Below, one piece after another: positions 33,423 to 45,999 of a stretch of DNA of 64,000 nucleotides. The DNA is from Entonaema liquescens (taxonomy: Eukaryota > Ascomycota > Sordariomycetes > Xylariales > Xylariaceae). Position 1 is the first letter of the stretch. Each line of letters starts with the position of its first letter. The stretch is taken from assembly GCA_902805475.1 (NCBI GenBank), contig CADCSX010000011.1:684001-748000 (forward strand), in the 5' to 3' direction. Made by a program: the position numbers and the translations under genes. A model generated the notes under the pieces. The model had not been told where the DNA came from. It searched no databases and was given only the letters and a program-made list of their open reading frames with translations.

Positions 33423-36323
33423 ATGAGCGGACGGCTGATAGCAGCGGTCGGGCGTCTCCCGGCGACACGCCCGGCCATGGTTCGAGCCATACGCCAATAT
33501 CATCAGCTACCTTCTGGTGGTATACTTCGAGCTGATGCCGCTGTACGTGCGACGCGGCGGCGGATGTGGCCCCCCGTGAATTCTTTTCATAACGCCGTCA
33601 TCGTTCGCAATGCGTCCTTTGCGCGATTCTTACCCCGACTGGTGGTCAAATTTGTAAGGATCCCTGCTATGGCAGGTGGAGTGATGATAGGTGGTTTGGC
33701 TTGGATTCAGTACCAAGCCACACGTATGCCGACCCAAATCCTATCCTGTATACTCATTCGTGAGCCTCAGCTAATATGGAATCTAGAGGCCGGTAATTAT
33801 GCCTGGGACGTGATCTATACGACGAAAGACACCATCACGAACACAGCGATGGGCTTCCTAGACGGCGCAAAAGATATTGCTGATCAGACGAAGCGAGGGT
33901 GGCAAAATACAAAAGACCAAGTCGAGCTCCCGGAATGGATGCAGAAGATTCTAAGATCACAGGAAGAGATAGGGACTGGGAAGCAAGGCGGTGGGTCTGA
34001 TGGCGATGAGCCCCCGAAGCAGAGTAGGGCAGGGGCTGCGGTTGCAGCAGGTGCAAGCGCTGCAGCGTACGGTTATGAACAGTCTGATGACGACCCTCGT
34101 AACGCGGATGAAATGGCCAAGGATGACCAGATGATGGTGCTCACGAAAAAGATGATCGAAATCCGGAATATTCTATCAAGGATCGGACAATCTAGTACTC
34201 TCACTCTACCCTCTATTGTGGTTATCGGATCTCAATCTTCCGGAAAGAGTTCTGTGCTAGAAGCTATCGTAGGACACGAATTCTTGCCAAAGGGATTAAA
34301 TATGGTTACCCGGAGGCCGATCGAGCTTACCCTGATTAATACCCCTGACTCGACTGCTGAATATGGTGAATTTCCGGATCTGGGCCTAGGAAAGATATTC
34401 GACTTCTCCTCTATCCAGCGAACTCTAACGGAACTAAACCAGGCTGTCCCGGAAAGCCAGTGTGTGTCGGATGACCCAATCCGACTTTCTATATCGTCGC
34501 CAAATATCCCTGATCTATCACTTATCGACCTCCCTGGTTATATCCAAGTCGTGGGGCAAAATCAACCTCTCGAACTCAAGCAGCGGATATCAGAACTTTG
34601 TGACAAATATATACAACCACCCAATGTTATCTTGGCTATTTCTGCTGCCGATGTTGATCTGGCTAACTCGACGGCCCTCCGGGCTAGCAGACGGGTCGAC
34701 CCTCGGGGCGAACGGACAATAGGGGTTATTACGAAGATGGACCTTATTGACCCTTCGCGGGGTGCTTCGATCTTAGGCGATAAGCAATATCCTCTGCGCC
34801 TAGGCTATGTCGGTGTTATCTCCCGCGTGCCGACGGCATCTGGGTTATTTAAGAAGGGCAACACGAACCTAACTTCCACTATTACTCGAAACGAAAATAC
34901 TTTTTTCTCGGCTCATCCGTTGGAGTTTGGCCCCGGCTCAGACGTCCAGGTTGGAACTTCGACGCTACGCAAGAAGCTTATGCATGTTTTGGAACAGACT
35001 ATGTCAGCTAGTTTACAGTCGACAAGCGATGCCATACGGCAGGAGCTAGAAGAAGCGACTTATGAGTTTAAGGTCCAGTACAACGACAGGCCATTATCTG
35101 CCGAGTCATATTTGGCCGAGAGCCTCGATGCGTTCAAACACTCTTTTAAGCAATTCACGGAAGAGTTCGGTCGTCCTGAAATGCACAGCCTCCTGAAGAA
35201 CGAGCTTGACCAACGAATGCTTGACTTATTAGCTGCGAGATATTGGAATAAGCCTATTTACGATCTAACTGCCCCCATCGCCGAGCCTAACAACCTTGCC
35301 GACCTACCCAAAGCGGATCCTAACTCCCTTTACTGGCGGAGACAACTCGATGCTTCTACCTCTGCCCTTACGAAACTCGGCGTTGGTAGGCTTGCCACCA
35401 ACGTAGTAGCAAACTCGATCCAGTCTCACATCGACGCTCTAATCAGTCAATCTACTTTTGTAAACCACCCATATGCACGACAAGCAATCACAGAAGCTGC
35501 CTCAAGTATTTTGAATGACCGTTTCTACAGTACTAGCGATCAGGTAGAAAACTGCATCAAGCCTTTCAAGTTTGAGATTGACATGGAAGAACGAGAGTGG
35601 ACCGCAGGCAGAGATCACGTTCAAGGTGTGTTGAAGAAGGAACTGTCCGCCTGCGAAAACGCCATGAAAGATCTTGAAACAGTGGTTGGCGGACGACGAA
35701 AACTGAGGGAGGTCGTGAATTTCGTGGACAGGGCTAGGAAAGGAGACGTGGTGGTTGAGGGTGACAGCCGCAGTGGTGCAGGAGGCTTTAGCGCCGAGCT
35801 GCTTGCGAAAGGTTTGACCCCAACAACTTTTACACATCAGGAATAACTAGCTAATGTCTTTCCAGGTCGAGAAGCCGTCTTCCTACGCGACCGTGCTGAC
35901 ATCATAAGGATGCGGATGCTCGCAGTCAAGTCAAAACAATGCGCCAATATTAAGAACAAATACCACTGCCCGGAGGTATTTTTAGACGCAGTGGCCTCGA
36001 AGCTCGCGTCGACAGCCGTACTTTTCCTCAATGTGGAGCTTCTCTCCGAATTTTACTACAACTTCCCGCGTGAGTTGGACTTGCGGCTTGGACGTCACCT
36101 ATCGGACGAGGAAGTCGAAAAGTTCGCTACGGAAGACCCCAAGATCAAAAAACACCTAGAAGTTATCAGACGCAAGGAACTCCTCGAGCTAGTTCTCGAG
36201 AAGATGGAAAGCCTAAGACAGCTCGAAGGCATAGAAAGAGAGCGGTCGAGGCCGGGTACAAAGGGTACGAAGGGTACCAAGAAGAACGGCGAGAAAGAAC
36301 GTGGACGGTGGGGGTTGTTCTGA
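33423..36323 (+). CDS. mgm1: Mitochondrial dynamin-like GTPase Mgm1 (OPA1 homologue)
   Basis: Three exons: 33423-33723, 33787-35811 and 35866-36323, giving 927 residues. Intron 1 is 63 nt (GTATGC donor, GCTAAT branch) and contains no stop. Removing it gives the expected join QYQATQAGNYAWDV. Intron 2 is 54 nt and joins LLAKG to REAVFLRDRADIIRMRM. The N-terminus is Arg-rich (mitochondrial targeting), followed by a membrane anchor (IPAMAGGVMIGGLAWIQY) near residues 80-97. GTPase motifs are GSQSSGKSS near 248, DLPG near 346 and TKMD near 415. The C-terminal GTPase-effector region includes CPEVFLDAVASKL and VELLSEFYYNFPRELD. The protein drives inner-membrane fusion and cristae maintenance; yeast Mgm1 exists as long and short forms after rhomboid cleavage. 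The gene is convergent with the GMC oxidoreductase. Confidence 0.94.
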
Positions 36324-36820
36324 GTTAATAGATGCCTCTAGTCATTACTAACGAATTATTATGATATGGAAAGGAGTTCTCAAAAATAAAAGGTCGTCTC
36401 AGCGCCTATTGTTTGACCAGATATCCCTTGCAAGACCCAGCTCGACGGTTGGTTTTCTGGTAGCATGTGTGGTTTTACATAGATTTGGTCACGCCTCTTT
36501 CTAAGACAGCAACATGTGATACGATTCATAGTGCTAGTATTATGTTATCCTTAAGTGTTGCTGAGTCCTTTTCATGGCATGGATATATCTATGCCCAAGT
36601 CAAGGGTGTGGACTATAAAGGGGAAGACGGTGAATGGAACACCTTAACCGTAGAAACCACTTGGTACGCAATATGGCGATACTTCATACTAACCATTTCT
36701 AGTCTTAGCTTTTATAAAGCATTATACCCGTCTACCTTACAAGTTCTAATTTTACGAACGGGCCACTCACATATCCGCGCACGATTCGGAAAATCCCTCC
36801 AAACGTATCGCTTCACTAGC
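36324..36820. other. Intergenic between convergent genes
   Basis: 3' flanks of mgm1 and the GMC oxidoreductase. The frame 36467-36847 (+) overlaps the 3' end of the GMC gene and has no domain. Confidence 0.5.
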
Positions 36821-38747
36821 TTATGCGAGATTGTACTCGGCAATTAACTTCTCGGCACAGGTTATGCCGGTCAGGTAAGCCACGGACTGGATGTGGCAGC
36901 TCGCGAGAACGGGGACCACGCTCATGTCTGCGACGCGCAGGCCCTCGAAGCCAATGAGGCGGAAATTGTTATCGACAGCCGCGTCGGCGGAGCCGGGAGG
37001 GCCCATCTTTACTGTGCCGGTCATGTGCCACTTTAATTAGGGGTTAGTGACGGCTACTCCCTTCGAGTCAAAGATGTATAGAATTTAGGGGTAGTGGCTT
37101 TTTTTAGTACTGAAAGGGGTACGTCAGATGCTACTCACGCTTGATCCTATCGTTTGACGCCAGTGCTCGAGCAATTCCTCGTCCGAATCGCCCGCGGGCC
37201 CAGTGATCATCGACACGTTGTCCCGCGCGTAAGCCTCGGAGCGCACAAACCGCATAGCGTCTCGAAGCGCCTCGATGGCGGCGCGCCGGTCGAACGCCGT
37301 TGCCAGAAACTTGGGGTCTATCCGCGGCGCTACGTTCGGGTCCGCGGACTGTAGCGTGACTTCCCCGCGGCTCTGTGCGTTGAACAGGAATACGAGGAGG
37401 ACGGAGTAGTTCAGGGCCGAGGCGGGGAAGTCTGGGACAAATAGGTGGAGGGGGAAGTGGCTTAGGACTTCGTAGTGCGGGACTGTTGGGTCGTTGATGA
37501 GATCCTTTTCGGAAGCGGGCAAGTCCTGGAACTCCTGCGATGCGAGGAGTTTGTCGATTTTGAACCATCCAATGGGTAGTTGGCAGGCGTACTTGGCCCA
37601 AGGACCAGAGCCGTCTTTCTTCCATTGTTCTAGCGCCTCGGCCATGACCTTTTTATCTCCGTAAAATGAGGCACGGTCTGTGGTCCCTTCTGCTCGCGTG
37701 TGGGCGACGGGGATAAACATATGGTCACGTAGGCCCTGACCGATTGCTGGGACGTCCTTCACTACAGGTATCCCGTACTTTTCCAGCTGATCTCTGGGAC
37801 CAATGCCGGAGTGCATCAGGATATTTGGGTCGTTGACTGAGCCCGCTGAAAGAATGACTTCTTTGGATACCAAGTCTAGGGTAAATATGATTAGTCTGCT
37901 GCGCTTACAAGCACGGAACTTGGATGAAAACAAACTTACAACGCTTGCCGTTCGACTCGACTCCAACAATCCTATTCCCTTCTAATACTAATCGCTGGAC
38001 CGGAGACTCAGTAATAATTGTAAGATTTTCTGGTATCGGTGTGAATAAGTCCGCTGCCGTAGAGCGGATGCCCTTGCTGGACGAGTTGATCCCGAGGGCG
38101 AGTCCAATTGGATTACCAGAATTGTGGTCCGGGTTCAGGGGATATCCTGCCTTCTCAAAAGCGTCGAAAAGAGGTGCTACGTCCTTCTCCAACTCGGCCA
38201 CATATCCTGTTTTCAGGGGCCCCGAACTGCCGTGATCCTCGGCTTTTGGCGCGGCGTATCGACTCTCTATCCCGGGTGGTAGTGTCTTGTCGAAGGACTC
38301 TAGGCTTTTGAACCGTCGCTTCATGTGGGCCCAGTCAAACGCATCGTCCCCTATAATGCGCGCCCACTCATCGTAGTCGCGGCTCGCTCCTACGCTGAAG
38401 ACACTGAAGTTAACAGCACTCGAGCCGCCGAGTCCCAAGCCTCGGGAATAATCTAGTTCCCGGTTATTGCAGTATTCTTGGGGCACCGTCTTGTAGCCCC
38501 AGTTTAGGCCCTCGTTCTGGAAGGTTGTCCAGCGCTGCCCGTCGACACGCAAGTCTTTGTCGTCGTTCTTACCGCCGGCCTCCAGGAGCAATACCCGCGG
38601 TTTCTTTGTTGACTTGGCGAGCCAAGCTGCGGCAGCACTGCCTGCTGGTCCACCTGCATAGTATTGTCAACAAATCGAAGAGCTCTTATACTATATATGT
38701 GACATGAGCTTACTTCCAACTATCACGAAGTCGTAGGTGGCTGCCAT
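36821..38747 (-). CDS. GMC-family FAD-dependent oxidoreductase
   Basis: Four exons: 38747-38714, 38653-37940, 37875-37139 and 37030-36821, with introns of 60, 64 and 108 nt. The product is 564 residues, normal for the family. The first intron splits the dinucleotide-binding motif, which reads VIVGSGPAGSAAAAW after splicing. Further GMC signatures are YSRGLGLGGSSAVNFSVFS, VILSAGSVNDPNILMHSGIG and WHMTGTVKMG, the last holding the catalytic histidine region, and a C-terminal HIQSVAYLTGITCAEKLI. Members oxidise alcohols such as glucose, choline or aryl alcohols with FAD. There is no signal peptide (start MAATYDFVIVG), so an intracellular enzyme is likely; the substrate cannot be read from sequence. 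Coding GC rises in exon 3. No defects are seen. The start codon lies immediately before the conserved beta strand. Confidence 0.9.
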
Positions 38748-41010
38748 TGTCCCTTAAGTGTCGAGGGGAAGTGTATGAAGAGTAGGTCGTATTGGTGAAA
38801 CCCTGAGCAAGACAACTAGCCTTATATAGACAAAGAGTGACAGAGTGTGGAGTGGAGTGGGTTTACGACGATCGTCGCGAACAGCTCTCCGCTGTTCTTT
38901 ATACCGAACCTTATTTCCAGACATTTTGGTTAGAGCTACGCTATTGGGGTATAATGGTCCGTAATATTTTCAGCTGATGACACCGCCTAGGCGGCATGCA
39001 TATTGCTGATCCAAGATCGGAGTTGGGATATTAGCATACGGGGTTTCTAAGCGTCTTGTATGAAATACTATTCTGATAGGTTGACGCCAGATACCTGGTC
39101 GGTAACTGTTCATGCAGTTAAAGTTCTGATCCAAGACCGCCAACATAGAATCTTGGTCTGGATTGGTCTGTTTCACGTAGTAGTGAAAGTGGAGGCTGTT
39201 AGTACTCTAGTAACTATCCTTCAGGATGCCATTGTGTTTAACTAGTCCCCAACGATATTTTCGTTGCTAACAGTGTCTTTAGAGATAGGCGTCGTTAAGA
39301 TCAATGTCGGTTATATAGTAAAGAGTATCGTGTGACATCACCAAGTGGTTTGCTATACGCCGAAGCAATCTAAGAAGTTTTCATAACAGCGTAGTAGTAA
39401 GACTTACCAGTTCTTCTAAAAAGCTCACTAACACTAAAGCATGGAGGGGACATTCATGTATCCTCATGGAAGTATATAGACATGGTGTTTATCGTCTAAC
39501 CCCGCTCCCTAGAGATCCAGCCAACAGTGCCCGCATTATCATGCGTGTAGCATACCCTCAATAGGGTATATTTGAGCTCTTAAGTCGTTACATAGCTGTA
39601 TAATTGTGTGCTATAGAGTGAAAATCATGTTAATAGCAGATTCCCTAGGCGCATGTTACGAACGCGGGGTCGTCGTACGAATAGGAATAGGCAGGGGACA
39701 GACTGACAGAACCTAGGTAATATGAGTTCGGCAAAGTTATGCAAGCCATACCTTATTCCCGCCACTTTCGCCTTGGGTAGCATCAACAGCACGTGGAATC
39801 CATAATGGTAGGAAACATGCATGCAGGAGTGCTGCTGTGACACTGCTACCTCCAAGGATATATCATATATATTTCCTCGCCGTGACTATGCTTGCGTCAG
39901 CACACCCGAACCTATTCTCTTGCGGGAAACCAAATATGGTATCCCACAAAAAGGTGTCCTGTATACCTATACGCGGAGCATATTTGAAGATAATATTCTA
40001 GTCTTATAACTGGATGGGTTTGGCGTAACTTGAAGTCGATAGTCTCATATAAGCATGTAAAGGGGAGTTCGGTTGATTAGGAATACAGCTAGGGTTAATG
40101 TTGGCCGTCGATTTCGGCTAATCGGCTTCCACTTGGCTAAACGGCCTGCGTTCTAGCTTGCTTCTTCTGTATCTATAATATGTCGTAATGCAAGGGATAT
40201 ACCGATGAGTTGTATACTCAACAGACCTCCGTCAAGAAGAATCAAGCAAACGCGTAATTGCTAGCGAACAGTATCTCGAATTTGTGAGCGAACTACCTAC
40301 CTACATGTACGTGTTAGCTAGAGAAGCCTTGATAGTATTAGCTCGTAAGTATACTTACCTGATTTAGGTGTAAGACCATATAGAGAGGTATGTAGCTATA
40401 GTGAGAGAGTTGATAGGTACCTTAGGTATGCCTAGGTATGTTTGACGTTGCTATAAGGTATTTATACTAGGTAGGTTATAACATGTAGGCTATACATACC
40501 AGGTAGCGGATGAATTCTGTATAAATGTGCTTGATCTATTCTTCATCGCTAACCCCTTTTCTATGTGGATTCCCCTCTAGGTATATTAGGTCGTCGCTAC
40601 CCCCGTTTTAAGTAGCTTTATGATGTATGAACATACCTCCTTCTGTTTCTATCTTTTCTAACTAGTAGTGTGGATCTCGGTGTTCGGTTATCTGGTAGGT
40701 GGGATCCATCTAGCTCAGGAACGCGCTTGCCAACAACAACAGAGACATGTGTAGGTGCGATGGAGTGATTTAGAGTTTACGCGAACTATAAGAATACAGG
40801 GTTTTTAGAATGGGCATCGCAGCAGAAAGCGGTTAACTATCTGACTATAATTTTGAACATTCAAAGATCACGATTAACTTATAATATGTAATACAGTTAA
40901 CCAATCCCTAATGGACGTCAGCGCTTTCAGTCCAATTTAGCACCTGTTATATTACATATAAGAACTTCCTCAAGGCCGTATCTGCGACGTTTTTAACGGT
41001 TAGAACACCA
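38748..41010. other. Gene-poor intergenic DNA
   Basis: About 2.3 kb between two divergent genes. Short frames (39060-39245, 39821-40009) have no domain. TACCTAGGTA words recur at 40290-40310 and 40415-40505. Confidence 0.5.
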
Positions 41011-42577
41011 ATGATGGAACAATTTGCTCTCCTGGCGGCCGGGGCTTTCGTTATCTTACTTCGCGTTTATGCCAGATGGGTTCAAGTCGGACCGGGAAAG
41101 TGGCAGCTAGATGACTATCTCATGCCTCTTATAGGCGTAAGTACGCGATAGGCAGGCCAACTTACATCCCGCAATGAGAAGTAGTACAGCCGGCTAATAT
41201 AGCGAAATCTTGGTGAATATAGGTTGTGTTTGGAGTTGCGACTATAACAGCATACGCCGTGGTAGGCAAAATGCATGGGTTAACGAATGCGATGAATGAC
41301 GAAACGCGCTCAACGATCGACGCTGCTTCGAAAGAGTACAGGCATAGACAATACGGGTCTAAGGTACAGATAATGTTATGGTCGTTGTATGCCTTCATTC
41401 TCTGGGCGTTGAAAGTCTGCGTTGCCGTCTTCTATTCACGATTGACGTAAGCTTGGACTCACCCCCTTTTCTTATTCACAGTCGCATGTGCTAATAGGAG
41501 GAAACTGTTAGGTCAGGGTTGCCAAACCTCCGCCATCGTGTCTACTTCGCATATATCCTCCTAGGCGCCACGTATGTTGCTGTGTCATTAACTATCCTCT
41601 TATCATGCCGGCCGATGTCGAAGTTCTGGCAGATAAACCCTGACCCAGGGAGTATGCATTCCTGTTTGGCTTCCGTGCTTGATAGGTAGGGAGTATTTTG
41701 CTAACCATTGCCGTAGACTCGTGTCAACCGGCCATCTCGAGACCCTACGTTCTTGTAGTTATAATACCGACAATATTCGTAAATATATATCTTCTTTCCA
41801 TTCCTCTGCCGGTATGCGAACTTCTTGTCTATTCTGGTAGTTCACAACTCAGTTTGCTAATTATGAGCCCCAAGCTTCTTTGGAAGATAAATATCTGTCG
41901 GAGGAGAAAATTCGTCCTGATTTCTCTGTTCAGCGGTGCAATCTGGTCAATGACCATGGGCCTAATCCGAGCCGTGATCATTCTGCAGGTATGACAAGTT
42001 TTGGTGTGGGCTGCCCTTACAAGAAACCAATGTATAACATTCCCATTAAGTCTGGTTTGGTACTGAGATTATTTACTAAACAGGGTGGCCCCGATGCTGT
42101 CGGTTCGGGCAGCGCATGGGCATGTCGGGAGACTTTCGTTGCCATTACCGTGACGAACCTTCCAATACTGCAACCTCTACTTCGAAGATACGTAGAAAGA
42201 TTCCGGCCAAGTAACGGGACAGCTAGCGGGAACAACCAACCGTTGAGAAGGGTGAGCAAAGACCAGAGATGTTATTTGACTTATAACAGTGCCCTACCTC
42301 GATCTACAACGAGCCCACCGGTAACCTTGCCCAGTTATGATGTAAAGATATCGCGGGTTAAAGTACTGACGCAAAGTAGAATACCAACGCCTGGGATAGT
42401 GGCGAGCGAATTCTATCCTTCAGCTGTAGTCAGACGCAGGCTAGTACTGTGGTGAATGTGCCTCCTGGGGGCATTGTCCTTGATCAAGAGATGTTCGTTA
42501 CGTCAGAGCCAGAAGCTACGGTTAACATTCAGTTCCCTAGTCGCCTCGAAATAAATGAGTTGCGTGGTGTCTCTTAA
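41011..42577 (+). CDS. PTH11-like rhodopsin-fold membrane protein, intact, seven exons
   Basis: Exons: 41011-41136, 41223-41446, 41512-41651, 41717-41811, 41875-41988, 42084-42320 and 42380-42577. The six introns are 86, 65, 65, 63, 95 and 59 nt, and the frame closes to 377 residues without stops. Splicing restores family words: RVYARWVQVGPGKWQLDDY, FWQINPDPGNSCQPAISRPY, IYLLSIPLPLLWKINICRRR, LFSGAIWSMTMGLIRAVIIL, WACRETFVAITVTNLPILQP and a cytoplasmic tail with NTNAWDSGERIL and PGGIVLDQEMFVTSEPE. The last intron has a GTAACC donor and a CTGAC branch; without it three stops would appear. Seven membrane helices are expected, with a very short N-terminus before TM1. Relatives are fungal plasma-membrane proteins of mostly unknown ligand. 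The gene is convergent with dug3. It differs from the other two PTH11-like genes here in intron number and tail, so it is not a recent copy. Confidence 0.87.
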
Positions 42578-42603
42578 TAGAATTTACAGAAAGCTATTGG
42601 GTT

Positions 42604-42978
42604 TCATGATAAAAACGCGAATTTGAGGGATTCAGGGGTAATGCTTACATAATAGTAGTTAGATAATCCGTTAATACTCATCTCCATTTCGTACCGTTTG
42701 CATTGGGGTTTCACAGTAACAAACTGTAACGCGGTCGACGGCCATTGCCAATCAATTGTTCGTAATGCTTCAAGGACTCGGGAGGTAAATAGTGATTTAT
42801 TATTGGGTATGGAATTAGCAGTCACCTCTTTCCGCAATGCTTCACGCACCAAGCCACTTATTCTAAAGAAAACACCACAACCAGAAACGCCTTGCTGTTC
42901 CGGGTCCCTTTTGATGTCATTCTCTCTCACCAGTTGCGGAACTTGAAATCTATGTCGAGACTGCCCTTCCCTCCTCAT
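42604..42978 (-). CDS. Orphan open frame of 124 codons
   Basis: A single ATG-started frame squeezed between the convergent 3' ends of the PTH11-like gene and dug3. The protein is basic in the first half (REGQSRHRFQVPQLVREND) and ends YYYVSITPESLKFAFLS. No domain, signal peptide or membrane segment is recognised. It may be a chance frame inside two 3' UTRs; length alone is the argument for it. Confidence 0.2.
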   Translation of the reverse strand: MRREGQSRHRFQVPQLVRENDIKRDPEQQGVSGCGVFFRISGLVREALRKEVTANSIPNNKSLFTSRVLEALRTIDWQWPSTALQFVTVKPQCKRYEMEMSINGLSNYYYVSITPESLKFAFLS

Positions 42979-43051
42979 GATGCCAGACGTTAAGGAAACA
43001 CTATTAAGAGAGATTGGCGGTTAGATACCACTGAAAAAAAAGGCAATTCTA

Positions 43052-44733
43052 CTAAAGAGCCATCCCGAGGACGCGAGCCGCCTTCTCCGATGTGGTATAG
43101 TCGGGGGCTCTCGTCGTAGAGTTCGGCAAAGGACTATCGGGCATCGGCAGCTCTGTATCGACTTGGTGGTCGGCGGGGTGAGGTTGCTCTCCGATATTAA
43201 GCGAACGCCTCTTCCGCTTGATATTGCCCTGCGAGGGAAGCTTGTTACCGATATCCGGGCGTGGTGCTGTGCGAGGCCGGGCTTCACTTGGGGGAGCGCG
43301 AACATCGGACGGAGGGGGAGCGGGGGCGGGCGCGGAGGCCGACTCCGAGTATGCGAGCGGCGTCTTGTTTCGAATTGGCAACGATGGACCTTCTGGCGTC
43401 CGACTTCGTCCGATACCGGCTGGGATTAACGGAGCGAGAATGCGCTTGTGACTCTCGAGATCGATGCTCGGCGTGGGGAGAGGGCTGGTAACACGAGGTG
43501 CCGCCTTCTCGTTGGTGGTAAGACCCTTCGTCTGTGCGAATGCGGAGGAGCGCTTGTGATACGGATCGCGGTCCGAAAAGGCATCGATGATTGGGTTCAC
43601 CATCACAGTCTGGCCATGGATAGTCAAGATGGAGTTGGTGGGAACATTGACCCAGTTTTCTACTATCATGTTAGCAAAATCTGTGCCGTAAGATTAAGAG
43701 TTAGACCGCCACGTACCTCGTTCGAATGTCAGAGGCTCGCTAGCCACAAGGACAATATCTGCTCCTTTGTCGCGGCGTTCCATCTGGTAATCTTTATCAT
43801 CCGGAGCGGATATACTGGTCTCCCATTGGGTGCCTGAAGAATAGTACAAGCTCGCGGCCTCATCAGTCTTGCTGCTGACGTATCTCGTGCAGATGATACT
43901 ATGTCCGTCCGTCACCGCGAAGTTTAGCAAGCTTCGAGTGTCCACATTCTCGCTCTGAATAGTGCTCTCTGGTATAGCCATGGTAAGCTCGTTAATGATC
44001 TCGATCGTCTGTAAGAGGGCTTTTCGTAAAACGGCCGGCCCGAATCCATTCTTGGGCTCTGAACTCGGGTTAACCCCCAGGCGCTCGAGGCGGTCAAGGA
44101 ATAGAGCGAAGGCCCATTCGCTATCAGTTCCGCCTTGGACACAAAGATACCACTTGTCATGTAATCGTTCGCCCAACCTCCTCTTGATATGCTTCCACCC
44201 GCCTAGGCCACCATTGTGCATCCACATCAGGCTAGCATGGCAGAAGGGGTGGCAATTGTCTTCGCTGAGGGATCCTTCGGTAGTCGCTCGAACGTGCGCG
44301 AAGACGAGTCGCGAAGCGGTCTTGGAGGCGATGCGATGGAGATTGGTGCAGTTCCAAGCGGGAATAGTTGAAGTGAAGAGACAGGGAGCGGGACCTAGTT
44401 TCGGGTCGGTATAGAAGCCAATTCCAAATCCATCTGCATTGTTCTGGCCGCGTCGCGTGTCCTGTATGATAGAGAAAAGAAGGGTTAGTTATATGTTGGG
44501 CTACAATTGAAGTGTAGTTGATAAACTATGAAAGTAATATGAATAACTTACCAGTCGTAATCGGGAATCGAATGATTGCTTAAGGATAGAATGCTTCGGG
44601 TCGAGGATCAATTTGGAGAGCAAGATCTCGTCGCTGCCTCGATAGACCTGAAATAAAAGTATTAGCTTCGAGTCATCGCCACGCGGTCAGCAAACAGCCA
44701 AGATAGAGAGTACGGTACCAGAAATCGACACAT
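43052..44733 (-). CDS. dug3: Class II glutamine amidotransferase Dug3
   Basis: Four exons: 44733-44719, 44647-44552, 44461-43717 and 43662-43052, introns 71, 90 and 54 nt, giving 488 residues. Exon 1 encodes only MCRFL, so the catalytic N-terminal nucleophile (Cys2, exposed after Met removal) sits on a 15-base coding microexon. Further class II signatures are VYRGSDEILLSKLILDP, DTRRGQNNADGFGIGFY, VFAHVRATTEGS, NCHPFCHASLMWMHNGGL and CVQGGTDSEWAFALFL. The core ends with WVNVPTNSILTIHGQTVMV. The last 150 residues are Pro/Ala/Ser-rich and look disordered. In yeast Dug3 pairs with Dug2 to cleave the gamma-glutamyl bond of glutathione in the cytosol; the same role is inferred here. The neighbours give no functional hint. 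No defects are seen. Confidence 0.9.
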
Positions 44734-45999
44734 CTTCCTTGATTAGGAGATGGTAGTGGTGTAAAGGTTAGACAAAAAGAGGTTCGCCGTTATCATAGGC
44801 CACTTAAAGTTGTCATAAATACCTAAGGCGACGTAAATAAATCCGTAGGACTGATCTCTTTTTTCCTCCTTTATCGCTGATTTGAGCGAATTGTGAACAC
44901 GTTTTTTTTTAAAGGCTGCTGATTGCTTGTTTCTTTTTGCTTTTTCTTATCTTTTTTTTCCCACGTTGTAGTCATCCAGGAATGTGGCGTGCCTATATTA
45001 CTCAATTGCGATATTCCAGATTAGGCGTGACGGAAGTGACAAAGTGACAAAGTGGGTGGCGCTGAGATGGGCTGCTGTAAAATTCACGGTCTAGGCTCTC
45101 TCTATGTGTACTATGTAATGTACAAACATTCGGGGTCGTTTTATCCCCTGGAAACCTGGCAGTTAAGTAATAAATATAGGTATTACGTAGGGTAAGGGCC
45201 AAGCCCTGGCAAGTCCTGGTTGGGTGCAGTTGGCAGGTGCAGCTGTCCGGGGTAATTAACACAACTTTGGTTTAGTCTCCTGACCTGAAAGTCTGGGGCT
45301 AATTACATTCAACCAATCGCGTACCTTTCGCCATTCTTAAAAGGGGATCTTCTTCATTTCTAGATATTTTCTGTTCTAACGTGCTCCATTTGTTTACTTC
45401 CCAGTGTCACGGATCAGGTAGTTTGTTTTACATGCAAAAATGTAGTAAAACCTCATCTAAAAACTACCTCTTACCTCTAGACGAATATCAAAGGTGATGT
45501 CCAAGTCAAAGAAGAGTGTGTATCCGATCTTATCGATTCACAATAATGCCATGATACCCATTGTCCTATCTTAACATCGGTCTCATCACCCACCTACCTT
45601 TCTTTCATGACGGGTTCATCCAGCGGCTCAACAAAGTGAAACTGGTAATAAAAAAGCATCCTTGAGGTCTCTCCGGTATATACTACCCAACTAATTGCTC
45701 TTGTACATGGATATTGAGCCCAATGACTCACGCTTTGCCAGTCAGCCTCAACAGTCCTAGTGAGATTTATTAATTTCAACCAACAATAGCTATACCTTTG
45801 TTGATTCGTGATATACCCTACGTTGAAGGACAGGTATTCCCTAACCCAAATATGAAATCTAAACCCGATGCCAATGTGCATTAAAAATGTAGATCCCTCA
45901 TCCTCTATTCAAATCACAACGTAGTACTCTCGGCCTTAACATTTGAGAGGGCAATTCAACCACACCTAGTAATATATATTATTGCCCTCCATCATCGTC
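44734..45999. other. Intergenic
   Basis: Upstream of dug3 and downstream of the cystinosin gene. T-rich tracts occur near 44900-44960. Frames at 45002-45262 and 45594-45881 lack domains. Confidence 0.5.

Noticed and set aside
42246..42290. A 38-nt intron (GTGAGC...AACAG) in the third PTH11-like gene
   Set aside because: It leads into three stop codons. The 59-nt intron at 42321-42379 keeps the frame and restores the conserved tail.
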